The notes beneath the pieces are model-generated. The model worked only from the letters and a program-made list of their open reading frames with translations, ran no database searches and was not told where the DNA came from. DNA of 64,000 nt from Streptomyces sp. NBC_00223 (GTDB lineage: Bacteria; Actinomycetota; Actinomycetes; Streptomycetales; Streptomycetaceae): positions 2,232,001-2,296,000 of the forward strand of contig NZ_CP108109.1 in the NCBI RefSeq assembly GCF_036199905.1. The letters run 5' to 3'. This document shows positions 51,113 to 58,420 of this stretch, in pieces. Position 1 is the stretch's first letter, and each line of letters opens with the position of its first letter. Made by a program: the position numbers and the translations under genes.

Positions 51113-51432
51113 CCACCCCGGCGCCTCCGGCGGGCCCCGCGGCGCCCACCACCACGACCGCCGGGCCCATACCCGCACCAGGCCCGGCCCCGGGGCCCGC
51201 CACGACGCCGGCCGCCGGAGCCGGAGCCGACTCGCCGGCCGGCCCGTCCGCGCGATCGACCTCCGCCGACCGCCCGACGCGCGGACGGCCCCCGACCGGG
51301 AGCGATCGGGGGCCGTCGGGGTGTTCTGCTCACGCAGCGCAATTCACGTGGCGCGAAACCGCTCCGCGCGCTCAAGCGTCGCCATCGCCCGCGCCCAGTC
51401 CTCGCGCTGCTCCGGCGTCGTACCGATCATGA
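51109..51432 (+). CDS. Pro/Ala/Thr-rich ORF downstream of the cyclase-like gene, probably truncated
   Basis: The ATG at 51109 overlaps the TGA at 51110-51112 (ATGA), as expected for a coupled gene. The first 60 residues (TTPAPPAGPAAPTTTT...) are low-complexity, followed by sequence antisense to a minus-strand gene, so only the N-terminus may be original. A terminator hairpin lies within the frame at 51284-51317. Function unknown. Confidence 0.35.
   Translation: MTTPAPPAGPAAPTTTTAGPIPAPGPAPGPATTPAAGAGADSPAGPSARSTSADRPTRGRPPTGSDRGPSGCSAHAAQFTWRETAPRAQASPSPAPSPRAAPASYRS
51284..51317. terminator. Terminator between convergent island genes
   Basis: Perfect 12-bp stem, 51284-51295 with 51306-51317 (GACGGCCCCCGA / TCGGGGGCCGTC), 10-base loop. 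It lies between the plus-strand cyclase remnant and the minus-strand ORF ending at 51344. Confidence 0.8.
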
Positions 51433-51541
51433 AGTCCTCGGGGCCCAGGAACGGCAGCCGGGCGCGCGTCTCCGGATCTATGGCCTCCCAGGCATCAGCC
51501 TGCGGTGACCCCTCCGCACTTGTTGCACTGCCAGTTGCCAT
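51344..51541 (-). CDS. Small acidic ORF, unknown
   Basis: 65 residues: ...DAWEAIDPETRARLPFLGPEDFMIGTTPEQREDWARAMATLERAERF (ends shown by position). Composition and codon usage are those of a real Streptomyces gene, and the sequence reads as a compact helical protein. It overlaps the 29-residue zinc-ribbon ORF in a different frame. The exact start is uncertain (ATG at 51541 or a later codon). No family was recognised. Confidence 0.5.
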   Translation of the reverse strand: MATGSATSAEGSPQADAWEAIDPETRARLPFLGPEDFMIGTTPEQREDWARAMATLERAERFRAT

Positions 51542-51584
51542 TGTTCAGCCGTCTCCCATCACTGGAGCCGCACGATCCACACAT
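51495..51584 (-). CDS. 29-residue zinc-ribbon microprotein
   Basis: MCGSCGSSDGRRLNNG then NWQCNKCGGVTAG: two C-x2-C pairs separated by 15 residues form a minimal zinc ribbon. The ATG at 51584 has AAGGGA nearby. The stop falls inside the following ORF (51344-51541), in a different frame, so either the two are coupled or they are parts of one frameshifted gene. Function unknown; possible nucleic-acid or protein contact. Confidence 0.5.
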   Translation of the reverse strand: MCGSCGSSDGRRLNNGNWQCNKCGGVTAG

Positions 51585-51783
51585 GGAAGGTCCCTTCGTC
51601 CCAGGATGCCACCGCACGTGCACAGACGACAGATCCCCGCCCGTAACCACCCAGACTAAACGCCCACCCCCGGCCAACTCCCCACCGCCACACGCCCTTT
51701 CACCACCCCGCACGACCCACCCGAACCCGGCCCGCCGACACCGCGCCTCCCAAGTCCGTTGCGCGCGTGACCACCCCCGACGG

Positions 51784-52696
51784 TCAGTCGGTCCAGTCGG
51801 TCGCGGTGGGATCCCATGTGCCCGTCGATCGTTCCGCGGTGAGCACGGGATCGACGAACGCCTTCGCGAGGGTGACGGCGGGTTCCAGAGTTCGAAAACC
51901 GTCCAGGCCCGGAACTCTGGACGCGGCCTTGGCGTATCCGCCCTCCCACAGCGCCAGGTCGGGCACATCGAGTCGGCCCACTTCCGGAAGCGCGCCGACG
52001 GTGCTCGGAGATCAAGGCCGTACGCAATTGCGCCGCGTTCAGTTCGCGGTTGCGGGCGACCAGCACAAGGTCGACCAGGTCACGGAACCGGGTGCTGGGG
52101 CGGCCCTGGTGACGTTCCAGAATGGCGCAGACCTTGTCGGCGACACTGTCCGCCAGGGGATAAATACGGTAGTCGGGACGGACGAGTCCCGGGATGTCGA
52201 CCGCCACGATCGGAGACGCGGTCTCCGGGACGCCAGTGATCTGAACCGCGGTGACGAGGTCGACGTGGAAAGTCTCGTACGGACGCCGACCGAGGCGGGC
52301 CGTCACCGGAACCCGGACGCCTTCCACACCCTGCACCAGATGACTGGGCTCGCCCAGGTCGAAGAGGAAGAAGTCGCCGAGGTCCACTCCAGCGGCTGCC
52401 CGCATTCCCTCCAAGGCGGTGGGCAGGTCCTCGGCGAGGGTGACCAGGTCGACATCGGCCGAGTGCCGGGCCTGCCGCAGGCGGGCGAGCATGGAGATAC
52501 CGCCCTTCAGGACCCACCTGTGGGCGTCGGCAGCGGCGAAGCAGCGGGCCAGCAGTCGGTCGTAGGCGAACTGGCGCCGTAATTGGCTGTGGCTGTGAGG
52601 GCTGTCGGCCGCCAGCATCTTGAATTGGGCGGTCAGTGCGGATTCGAAGGCTCGCGGCGTCGCGTAGGGGAAGGACCGCTCGGCTGGTTCGGGCAT
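51784..52696 (-). pseudogene. AbiEii-type nucleotidyltransferase toxin, frameshifted
   Basis: Start at 52696 (MPEPAERSFPYATP). The nucleotidyltransferase core is intact: WVLKGGISMLARL and SADVDLVTL (GS-x-DxD-like metal site), then RFRDLVDLVLVARNRELNAAQL. After LISEHRRR the frame is lost, but the expected C-terminus (VGRLDVPDLALWEGGYAKAA... to TGTWDPTATDWTD) continues in a second frame to the stop at 51784. The break lies at 51990-51995, where a GCGCGC run appears to lack one GC pair. AbiEii modifies tRNA or proteins and stops growth. The stop of the antitoxin gene overlaps its start by one base. Confidence 0.8.
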
Positions 52697-53358
52697 CAGA
52701 TTCCCCCGGAAAAGCGCTGACCGGGCGTGCCGACCAGCGACATGAGATGAGTGATGAGCCGCTTGCCGTCGGCGCCCGCCAGCCCGTAGGCCGCGGCATG
52801 GGGCTCGGTCGCCGCGGCCAGCTGCGCGGGTGTGGCCTGACGTTTGTCGAGCAGGTCGAGCAGCACACGGCCGACGTGCTCGCCGTCGTGACGGTCCCGC
52901 ATCAAATCGCCGACCATCCGGGTGGGCCGGGTCACCGCCATTTGATCGACCCAGTCCACGTCGCTCTCATCGAGCGTCAGGGTGTACAGCACGACGTCGG
53001 GGCGCCGGGTGCGCTTGCGCCGCGGAACGATGAACTCGAAGTGCTCCGGCTCGAAGTCGCCCACTCCGTACAGTGCGGCCGCACTGGCGTGGGAGACCAC
53101 CCCCTGCGCGGCCGTCCGGTCCTCGGCGACCACGTCGGGTGCAAGTTGCAGCCAGGCCACCTTCAGCTCCAGGTGCTCCGACGTCGGAGCACCGGCGACG
53201 CGGTACACGCCGTACCCGACGGCCTCCAGCGCCCCGTCGCCGACCAGCCGACTCAGGTCCCACCGCTGAACGCCTTCGTGGACAGCCTGGCGTGCCGTGA
53301 CCAGGCCCCACTGGACCTGGGCGACCGCCGAGAGCACCCCCAGAGCATCGCCGCGCAT
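52696..53358 (-). CDS. AbiEi family antitoxin
   Basis: 220 residues. An N-terminal winged helix-turn-helix (LSAVAQVQWGLVTARQAVHEGVQRWDLSRLVGDGALEAVGYGVYRVAG, by position 8-55) is typical of AbiEi antitoxins, which repress their own promoter; the C-terminal AbiEi_3-like domain follows. The start is taken at 53358; an upstream ATG at 53394 would place the operator inside the gene. Its toxin partner is broken, so the antitoxin may be a leftover. Confidence 0.85.
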   Translation of the reverse strand: MRGDALGVLSAVAQVQWGLVTARQAVHEGVQRWDLSRLVGDGALEAVGYGVYRVAGAPTSEHLELKVAWLQLAPDVVAEDRTAAQGVVSHASAAALYGVGDFEPEHFEFIVPRRKRTRRPDVVLYTLTLDESDVDWVDQMAVTRPTRMVGDLMRDRHDGEHVGRVLLDLLDKRQATPAQLAAATEPHAAAYGLAGADGKRLITHLMSLVGTPGQRFSGGI

Positions 53359-53368
53359 GGCGCAACTA

Positions 53369-53382
53369 TTGCATATCTGCAA
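53369..53382. promoter_or_regulatory. Probable AbiEi operator
   Basis: TTGCA and TGCAA arms around TATC, centred 17 bases upstream of the abiEi start in an AT-rich stretch. AbiEi-type antitoxins bind inverted repeats in their own promoter. Confidence 0.6.
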
Positions 53383-53677
53383 CATTTGAGCCATCGCCGC
53401 CTGCGGCCGACGGCACCCTGCTCACCCCGGACGCCCGTGCTCCGGGGGCGGCTCGCCGAGGGACGCTGCTTCGCCCAGCACTGCCCGCGCAGGTTGCCGG
53501 TCCCCAGGGCCGGACTCGAAGGCTCGCGGCGGGATCGCCCGGCGCGCGGGCGGACGGTGAGGTCGGGAGAGGGTCGGCGATGGCCGCCCAGGCGAATTTC
53601 AGCCTCGTCCGGTCGGCGGCTCCGGTTATCCCAGGTCGCGGATGTTCCGACCCCGGCAGACTCCGGGAAAGCCCGGG
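53383..53677. other. Intergenic, no gene seen
   Basis: 295 bases of ordinary sequence; frames are low quality on both strands. The 17-base string CGAAGGCTCGCGGCG near 53516 also occurs in the abiEii 5' part near 52646, possibly a trace of rearrangement. Confidence 0.45.
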
Positions 53678-54013
53678 TCAGTCCGATTGGTGCTTGATGA
53701 CGTCCGTGACGACGTCGGAGAGGTCGTCCGCATCCAGGCCGGCGCACTGGGGCGGCGGCGTTGGCGCGCCGGTGAGCTCGGCGGTGCCGGGTGCGTACTG
53801 GTCGCGGATTGCCCACCAGCACGCGGCGGTTTTGGCGTCCACGGAGAGCTTCGACTTCGGTGCGGCTGCTGCGGCGGGCACGGTGGCGGGCGTGGCTCGG
53901 ACGGTGGCGCTGTGCACGGGCGTGCTGTGCGCGCTGCCGCTGGAGCAGCCGGTGAGCGCGAGTGCGCCGGCCGCCAGCCCGAGCCCGATCGCAACGGTGG
54001 TGCGTGTGTGCAT
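53678..54013 (-). CDS. Putative lipoprotein, unknown
   Basis: 111 residues. Signal peptide ends in LALTGCSSG (lipid cysteine at residue 23), then an Ala/Thr/Pro-rich linker and a small domain with AACWWAIRDQYAPGTAELTGAPTPPPQCAGLDADDLSDVV; the two cysteines may pair. The start at 54013 has GGGGGAG upstream. No family recognised. Confidence 0.8.
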   Translation of the reverse strand: MHTRTTVAIGLGLAAGALALTGCSSGSAHSTPVHSATVRATPATVPAAAAAPKSKLSVDAKTAACWWAIRDQYAPGTAELTGAPTPPPQCAGLDADDLSDVVTDVIKHQSD

Positions 54014-54270
54014 GGTTCTCCCCCTTGGTGGTCAGGGAGAGTGTGACGGATGCTCAGGGCGGTTGCACACGTTGTCACAGGGCTGTGACGCGTGGGCCGC
54101 ACGTCCGCCCCCTCTGCCATACGGACATATCCAGCCGTTCCCGTCCGGCTGTGCCCTCCTCGATGCGGCTCGATCGGGAGCGGCTAAGCGTTCGCCACAC
54201 AGCTCGCCACTTCCGATCAAGGTTTGACACAGCCGATCACGCGAAGCCCTCCGGACCTGGTACGAACACC
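54014..54270. other. Intergenic, no gene seen
   Basis: 257 bases between the lipoprotein start and the transposase remnant. GC content drops slightly. The 54040-54100 part should hold the lipoprotein promoter. No repeat seen. Confidence 0.4.
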
Positions 54271-54509
54271 GTGCACGCAGCTACGCAGGGCCAGAGCTTC
54301 CCGGTCTTTGCACTCGCCCACCTGCTGGGCTTCAATTTGATGCCCGGGGTCAGGAACTGGAAAGAACTGACCTTCTACCGGCCCTCCAAGCAGGCCGAGT
54401 ACGGCACATCGACGCGCTGTTCGGGGAGCCGGGCAAGCACACAATCGACTGGGACCTGATCAAGTGCCAGTTCCGCCATCAGATGCGGATGACCGTCTCC
54501 GTGATCTCA
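54271..54509 (+). pseudogene. Tn3-family transposase fragment
   Basis: The plus strand reads ATQGQSFPVFALAHLLGFNLMPGVRNWKELTFYRPSKQAEY (by position 54277-54402), matching the DTxGQS...LLG..LMPRIRNWKDL.F.RP core of Tn3 transposases (DDE catalytic region). After a frameshift near 54403-54405 it continues as HIDALFGEPGKHTIDWDLIKCQFRHQMRMTVSV (54404-54500). Only about 80 of roughly 1000 residues remain and no terminal repeats are seen. It marks past transposition. Confidence 0.82.
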
Positions 54510-54701
54510 ACGAGCCGGTCACGCTGGGCGGGGTCGGGCCAAAGCATCGGGCATCGGACGAAGGATTCTCTGAACTAGGCCATGTAAGCCCGCTCGAACT
54601 GGGTCGTCGGCCTCGCGGACGAAGCGCTGCTCGGGTTCGCTGGTGTTGTCGATGGCTGCGCTCGCGGCTGGCATGTCCGAGGGCTCTGGTAGACATGGCT
54701 G

Positions 54702-55349
54702 GTGGATAGAGATCAGTTGATAGCAGCACTCGGCAACGACCCGCAAGCCGCACTCGAGCTCGGATGCCGGATTGTTGCGACGGCTGGCGTCGATGAACGT
54801 CGGCATGCGGAAATCCCGTTCGAGATCGCACGAAACGGCGACCGCGCGACGGTGTGGCACGCGGCCGAGGCTTACGCGCAGGAGGCTGACGGCGGGGCCG
54901 CGCGCTGGATGGCAGAGGGGGCGGCGTCCCTCAGCGACCCGGACGGTATCGTCGTGGACCACCTGACGTTGCCGATCCTCATCATGGAATACGACGTCGA
55001 CCGGTGGATCGCTGATCACCAGGACTGGCGTATCGCTGTGCATTGCGATGATCCGGCCCGCGCGATTGTCGCCCTGAATGCGGCAAAACCGCGCCTCTAC
55101 CTCGTCGCCAACGACGGCAGCGTGCAGCCGGATATCACAGTCGGACTCACTGGCCCTCCTGGGCCCTGGTACACGCCGAACTACGTAGCCGTCGATGAGG
55201 ACGCCCCCCTGATCTGGTTGGACTGCAAGGGTGACGTCTTCCCACTCATGGCCCGCACCGTCCTCGAAATCGTCATCGAGGAGCTCCGCGCGGTCGGTAT
55301 CACTCGAGCCGAGCTCACGACGCCGAAGATTCAGGAATCAATGCCCTGA
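54702..55349 (+). CDS. Hypothetical protein, unrecognised
   Basis: 215 residues from GTG 54702 (MDRDQLIAALGNDPQAALELGCRI). Likely real: good codon usage, a lower GC than neighbouring core genes and no strong low-complexity. Notable segments are WRIAVHCDDPARAIVALNAAKPRLYLVANDGSVQPDITVGL and PLIWLDCKGDVFPLMARTVLEIVIEELRAVGI. No signal or membrane segment. It lies between a transposase remnant and broken genes, so it may be recently acquired. Confidence 0.6.
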   Translation: MDRDQLIAALGNDPQAALELGCRIVATAGVDERRHAEIPFEIARNGDRATVWHAAEAYAQEADGGAARWMAEGAASLSDPDGIVVDHLTLPILIMEYDVDRWIADHQDWRIAVHCDDPARAIVALNAAKPRLYLVANDGSVQPDITVGLTGPPGPWYTPNYVAVDEDAPLIWLDCKGDVFPLMARTVLEIVIEELRAVGITRAELTTPKIQESMP

Positions 55350-55829
55350 TTTCACTCGCCCGCGGCCGATCAAAAACGCCAAGCCCAGGTGAAGCACGGG
55401 CCGTGCTCCGTGATCTCGGCTGAGAGGGGAAGGAAGAGCTGCACGCGCTTCCCCTGAACGACGTGCAGGAGGTGCACGCAGGCGTGCAAGCGGTGGCGGA
55501 ACCGCATCTGCGCGGGCATCGCACCGGATACTCGGTGGGTCCGTACGGCACAATGCGACTGTCCTCGGCACGCGCGGAACAGATCCTCAGGGTGGCTGTG
55601 GCTCGGGGAGACTCCGAGTCGGGACCTGCCACGACCGAGCCGAGCCGTGCACAGACAGAACCACGGCGGTCTGCCTACCGTGACACGGCGGTCATAGACA
55701 GGGCTGAGGCCGTCACGATCGACTCCGTGCCTCCGGCGATCCGGACCCGCGCCGGCCTTCGGCGGGGCCGTCGCGATCGGCCGAAGGTGCCCATGGCGGG
55801 TTCTCGGCCGAGGCGTAGTCGAGGATCTG
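55350..55829. other. Intergenic, no gene seen
   Basis: 480 bases with no reading frame of convincing composition. Possibly remnants beyond recognition, given the mosaic to the right and the transposase fragment to the left. Confidence 0.45.
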
Positions 55830-56158
55830 TCAGGCCGCCGAGCCCACAACCGCTACCAGCTCGCGCACGCCCGTCACCCGGGGGTGACGGGACCGTAGGT
55901 CGCTGACGATCTGCCGGATCGCGGGCCGGTCCCGCACTTCGCTCGGGGAGACGCGCGCCGCCGACAGCAGCTCGGCGGCCGTCTGCTCCGACTTGCCCCA
56001 CTGCCACCATGCCCGGCCGAGGTCGGTGTGCATCCTGCCCTTGCGCTCGGTGGTGTTGAACTGCCCCTCGCGCAGATCACGGCCGGACTCCAGCGCGGCG
56101 CCCGCGTCCCCCAGGGCCCAGTGGACGCCGACGGCGTACAAGTCCACCGCGGCCGCAC
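55830..56158 (-). pseudogene. 3' fragment of an XRE/TPR-type regulator gene
   Basis: The minus strand reads DLYAVGVHWALGDAGAALESGRDL, FNTTERKGRMHTDLGRAWWQWGKSEQTAAELLSAARVSPSEVRDRPAIRQIVSDL and ends GVRELVAVVGSAA. This is the C-terminal TPR part of the many Streptomyces helix-turn-helix/TPR regulators of about 400 residues. The N-terminal three quarters are absent: at 56158 the sequence switches to the UDP-glucose dehydrogenase remnant on the other strand. Confidence 0.75.
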
Positions 56159-56858
56159 TTCATCGGCGTCGGTACCCCCATCGACGCCGACGGCCGCTCC
56201 TACGACACCGCACAGGTCTTCGGCGCGGTCCGTCAGCTCGCCCCCCCACCTCGACCGGGCGTGCACGATCGTCGGGAAGTCCACCGTCACCGTCGGCACC
56301 ACCAACCAGGTCACCGCCCTCGCCCAGCGCCTGGCCCCCGCCGGCGAACAGGTCGACGTCGTATGGAACCCGGAGTTCCTGCGCGAAGGTCACGCCGTCG
56401 AGGACACCCTGCGCCCGGACCGCCTCATCGCCGGTGTCACCACCGCGGAGGGCGAGAAGGCGATCCGCGCCGTGTACGCCGGGATCATCGAGGCGGGCGT
56501 GCCGATCTTCGTCACCGACCCGCACACCGCCGAACTGGCCAAGGGCGCCGCGAACACCTTCCTCGGCTTGAAGATCAGCTACATCAACGCCGTCGCCGAC
56601 ATGTGCGAGGCCGCGGGCGGCGACGTCGCCCTCGGCCTCATCACCCGCGCCTTGGGCGAGCGCCCCATCAAGGGCGCCCGGGTCACCGTGTGGGGCGCCG
56701 CGTTCAAGCCCGGCACCAACGATGTACGCGAGTCCCCGGCCCTCGCCCTCTCCCAGGCCCTCCGGCAGGCCGGCGCCACCGTCACCATCCACGACCCGCA
56801 GGCCGTGCCCACGGCGATGGTCCGCAACCCGGAGCTGGACTACACCGACAACCTGGTT
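56159..56858 (+). pseudogene. UDP-glucose/GDP-mannose dehydrogenase remnant
   Basis: Begins mid-protein at FIGVGTPIDADGRSYDTAQVF, shifts frame at a C7 run (56241-56247; six would keep the frame), then HLDRACTIVGKSTVTVGTTNQV, WNPEFLREGHAVEDTLRPDRL, AANTFLGLKISYINAVADMCEAAGGDV. At about 56655 it jumps to ERPIKGARVTVWGAAFKPGTNDVRESPAL, missing about 60 residues including the catalytic-cysteine segment (GFGGSCxPKD type). The N-terminal Rossmann part and the C-terminus are also missing. Clearly non-functional. Confidence 0.85.
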
Positions 56859-57387
56859 CGCCCGCGTGCTCGTGCCGCAGTACGAAACCTGGGTGGCCGT
56901 CACGGGCAACACCCTGGTCGGGCTCCTGGTGCTCCAAGGCCACGAGCCGAAGCAGCTTTACCTCGAACCCCGATGGCGCGGCCGCGTCCACTACGACGAG
57001 TCCTGTCTCCCGGACCCCGTCACCCCGTACGGTGCGGCCAAGGCCGCTGCGGAGACCGGGGTTCTCGCGGTGCACCCGAAGGCCGCAGTCGTCCGCACGT
57101 CGCTGATCATCGGCCACGGTCGTTCCGTGCACGAGCGTCCGGTGCACCAACTCGCCGCAGGCGCGCTCGACGGAACCCTGTTCACCGACGACATCCGTTG
57201 CCCGGTCCACATATCAGACCTGGCTGCCGCCCTGCTGGAACTGGCGCTGAGCGGCGCCGCGGGCATCCACCACGCCGCGGGAGGCGATGCCCTGAACCGC
57301 CTCCCGCGCGGGGACCGCCGGCACGCCGGACGACCGCGTGGGAGCAGTCTGCGGACTTACGCTGATTGGGTTCGAAGGAAGCCATAG
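56857..57387 (+). pseudogene. Chimeric remnant: GNAT fragment fused to RmlD-like fragment
   Basis: In one open frame, FARVLVPQYETWVAVTGNTLVGLLVLQGHEPKQLYLEPRWRG (56857-56982) is the middle of a GNAT acetyltransferase, and YDESCLPDPVTPYGAAKAAAE through VVRTSLIIGHGRSVHERPVHQLAAGALDGTLFTDDIRCPVHISDLAAALLELALSG (about 56986-57280) is the C-terminal half of an NAD-dependent sugar nucleotide reductase (RmlD type). The rest to the stop at 57387 is unrelated. The fused frame overlaps the end of the dehydrogenase remnant. Confidence 0.8.
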
Positions 57388-57477
57388 GAGCCGTCACAGG
57401 AGGCGGCCTGTGTGGCGTCCGGCTCGGCCCAAGCCTCTGAAGTTGGCGTTTCCGCAGGTCAGAGCAATTCCGCCGAG

Positions 57478-57551
57478 TGGGGCGGGTGGGACTCGAACCC
57501 ACGACCGACGGATTATGAGTCCGCTGCTCTAACCGGCTGAGCTACCGCCCC
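57478..57551 (-). tRNA. tRNA with anticodon CAT (elongator Met or Ile2)
   Basis: 74 nucleotides. Acceptor GGGGCGG / CCGCCCC, D arm GCTCAGCCGGTTAGAGC, anticodon loop CTCATAA, T arm GGTTCGAGTCC, discriminator A, no encoded CCA. CAT may read Met, or Ile if the wobble C is lysidine-modified; the sequence alone does not settle which. Its 3' end faces the degenerate island to the left. Confidence 0.93.
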
Positions 57552-57675
57552 GTACGGCACGCCGTGCGCGCCGTCTGCCGCAGCATAGCTGCTCATACGA
57601 TCTGTCGCCCTCGCGGGTCACAGACACGTCGTCAAGTGGACATCGGGGCACGGCCGCACGGTTCCCGAGGGCATG

Positions 57676-57696
57676 AAAAAGGACCCCGAAGGGTCC
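57676..57696 (-). terminator. Terminator of the tRNA-Asn pair
   Basis: On the minus strand GGACCC-TTCG-GGGTCC followed by five Ts: a UUCG tetraloop hairpin with a U tract, 11 bases past the left tRNA-Asn. Confidence 0.92.
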
Positions 57697-57706
57697 TGAT
57701 CCGGCG

Positions 57707-57779
57707 CTCCCCCGACTGGACTCGAACCAGTAACCTGCCGGTTAACAGCCGGCTGCTCTGCCAATTGAGCTACAGGGGA
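57707..57779 (-). tRNA. tRNA-Asn (GTT), copy 2
   Basis: 73 nucleotides; acceptor TCCCCTG / CGGGGGA, anticodon loop CTGTTAA (GTT), T arm GGTTCGAGTCC, discriminator G. Identical to the neighbouring copy at 57785-57857 and transcribed with it. Confidence 0.96.
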
Positions 57780-57784
57780 CCGAG

Positions 57785-57857
57785 CTCCCCCGACTGGACT
57801 CGAACCAGTAACCTGCCGGTTAACAGCCGGCTGCTCTGCCAATTGAGCTACAGGGGA
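57785..57857 (-). tRNA. tRNA-Asn (GTT), copy 1
   Basis: 73 nucleotides, identical to the copy at 57707-57779, five bases upstream of it. The pair shares the terminator at 57676-57696 and a promoter to the right (58000-57860). Confidence 0.96.
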
Positions 57858-58033
57858 TCGCTCTGCCTGCGCCGAATGCACCCCTCGGAAGCTTCCCGAG
57901 GAGCGCGCATCCGGTGCGACACATACATTAGCGCAAGTGGGGGGGTGCTCCGCCAACCGCTTGCGCCGAGGTTGCCGGACAGGACGCTGGGTAGGCGCCG
58001 AAGAGTCCGAGAAGGACGGAGAAGGGTGGAGCC

Positions 58034-58330
58034 ATGCGCTACCGGCTGACGTTCATCACCGGAGCCCTCGTCGGCTACGTGTTCGGCGCGCGCGCCGGGC
58101 GGGAGCGGTACGAGCAGCTGCGTGCCAAGGCACAGCAGATCGCCAAGAACCCCGCGGTGCGCAACACCGCGGAGAGCGCCCGCCAGCAGGGGCGCAGCGC
58201 CGCCTCGAAGGCGGCCGACAGCGTGGACAGCCGGTTCGGTGAACGGATGCCGTCCGCCGTACGGCAGAAGGTACGGGCGCTGCGCAACGGCGGCGCGCCC
58301 GAGGACGAGTGGGGCACTTCGAACACCTGA
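58034..58330 (+). CDS. YtxH-like small membrane-associated protein
   Basis: 98 residues. An N-terminal hydrophobic helix (LTFITGALVGYVFGARAGRERY) with the GxxxG and RAGRERYEQL pattern is typical of YtxH/actinobacterial envelope proteins. The rest is a basic, amphipathic helix (QQIAKNPAVRNTAESARQQGRSAASKAAD). Function unknown; possibly inner-membrane stress related. The ATG at 58034 follows GGTGGAG. Confidence 0.8.
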   Translation: MRYRLTFITGALVGYVFGARAGRERYEQLRAKAQQIAKNPAVRNTAESARQQGRSAASKAADSVDSRFGERMPSAVRQKVRALRNGGAPEDEWGTSNT

Positions 58331-58420
58331 CCGGCGAAGGCCCCCCGAAAGGCCGCCGAACGGCCATGGGAATCCGTTCGGTGAGGCGCGGGGGGCCCGA
58401 GGTGGGGCATCATCAGCGGC

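Noticed and set aside
51109-51659. Continuation of the cyclase-like frame to 51659 as a 361-residue protein
   Set aside because: After residue about 145 the sequence is Arg/Ser/Pro noise and passes a terminator and genes on the other strand.
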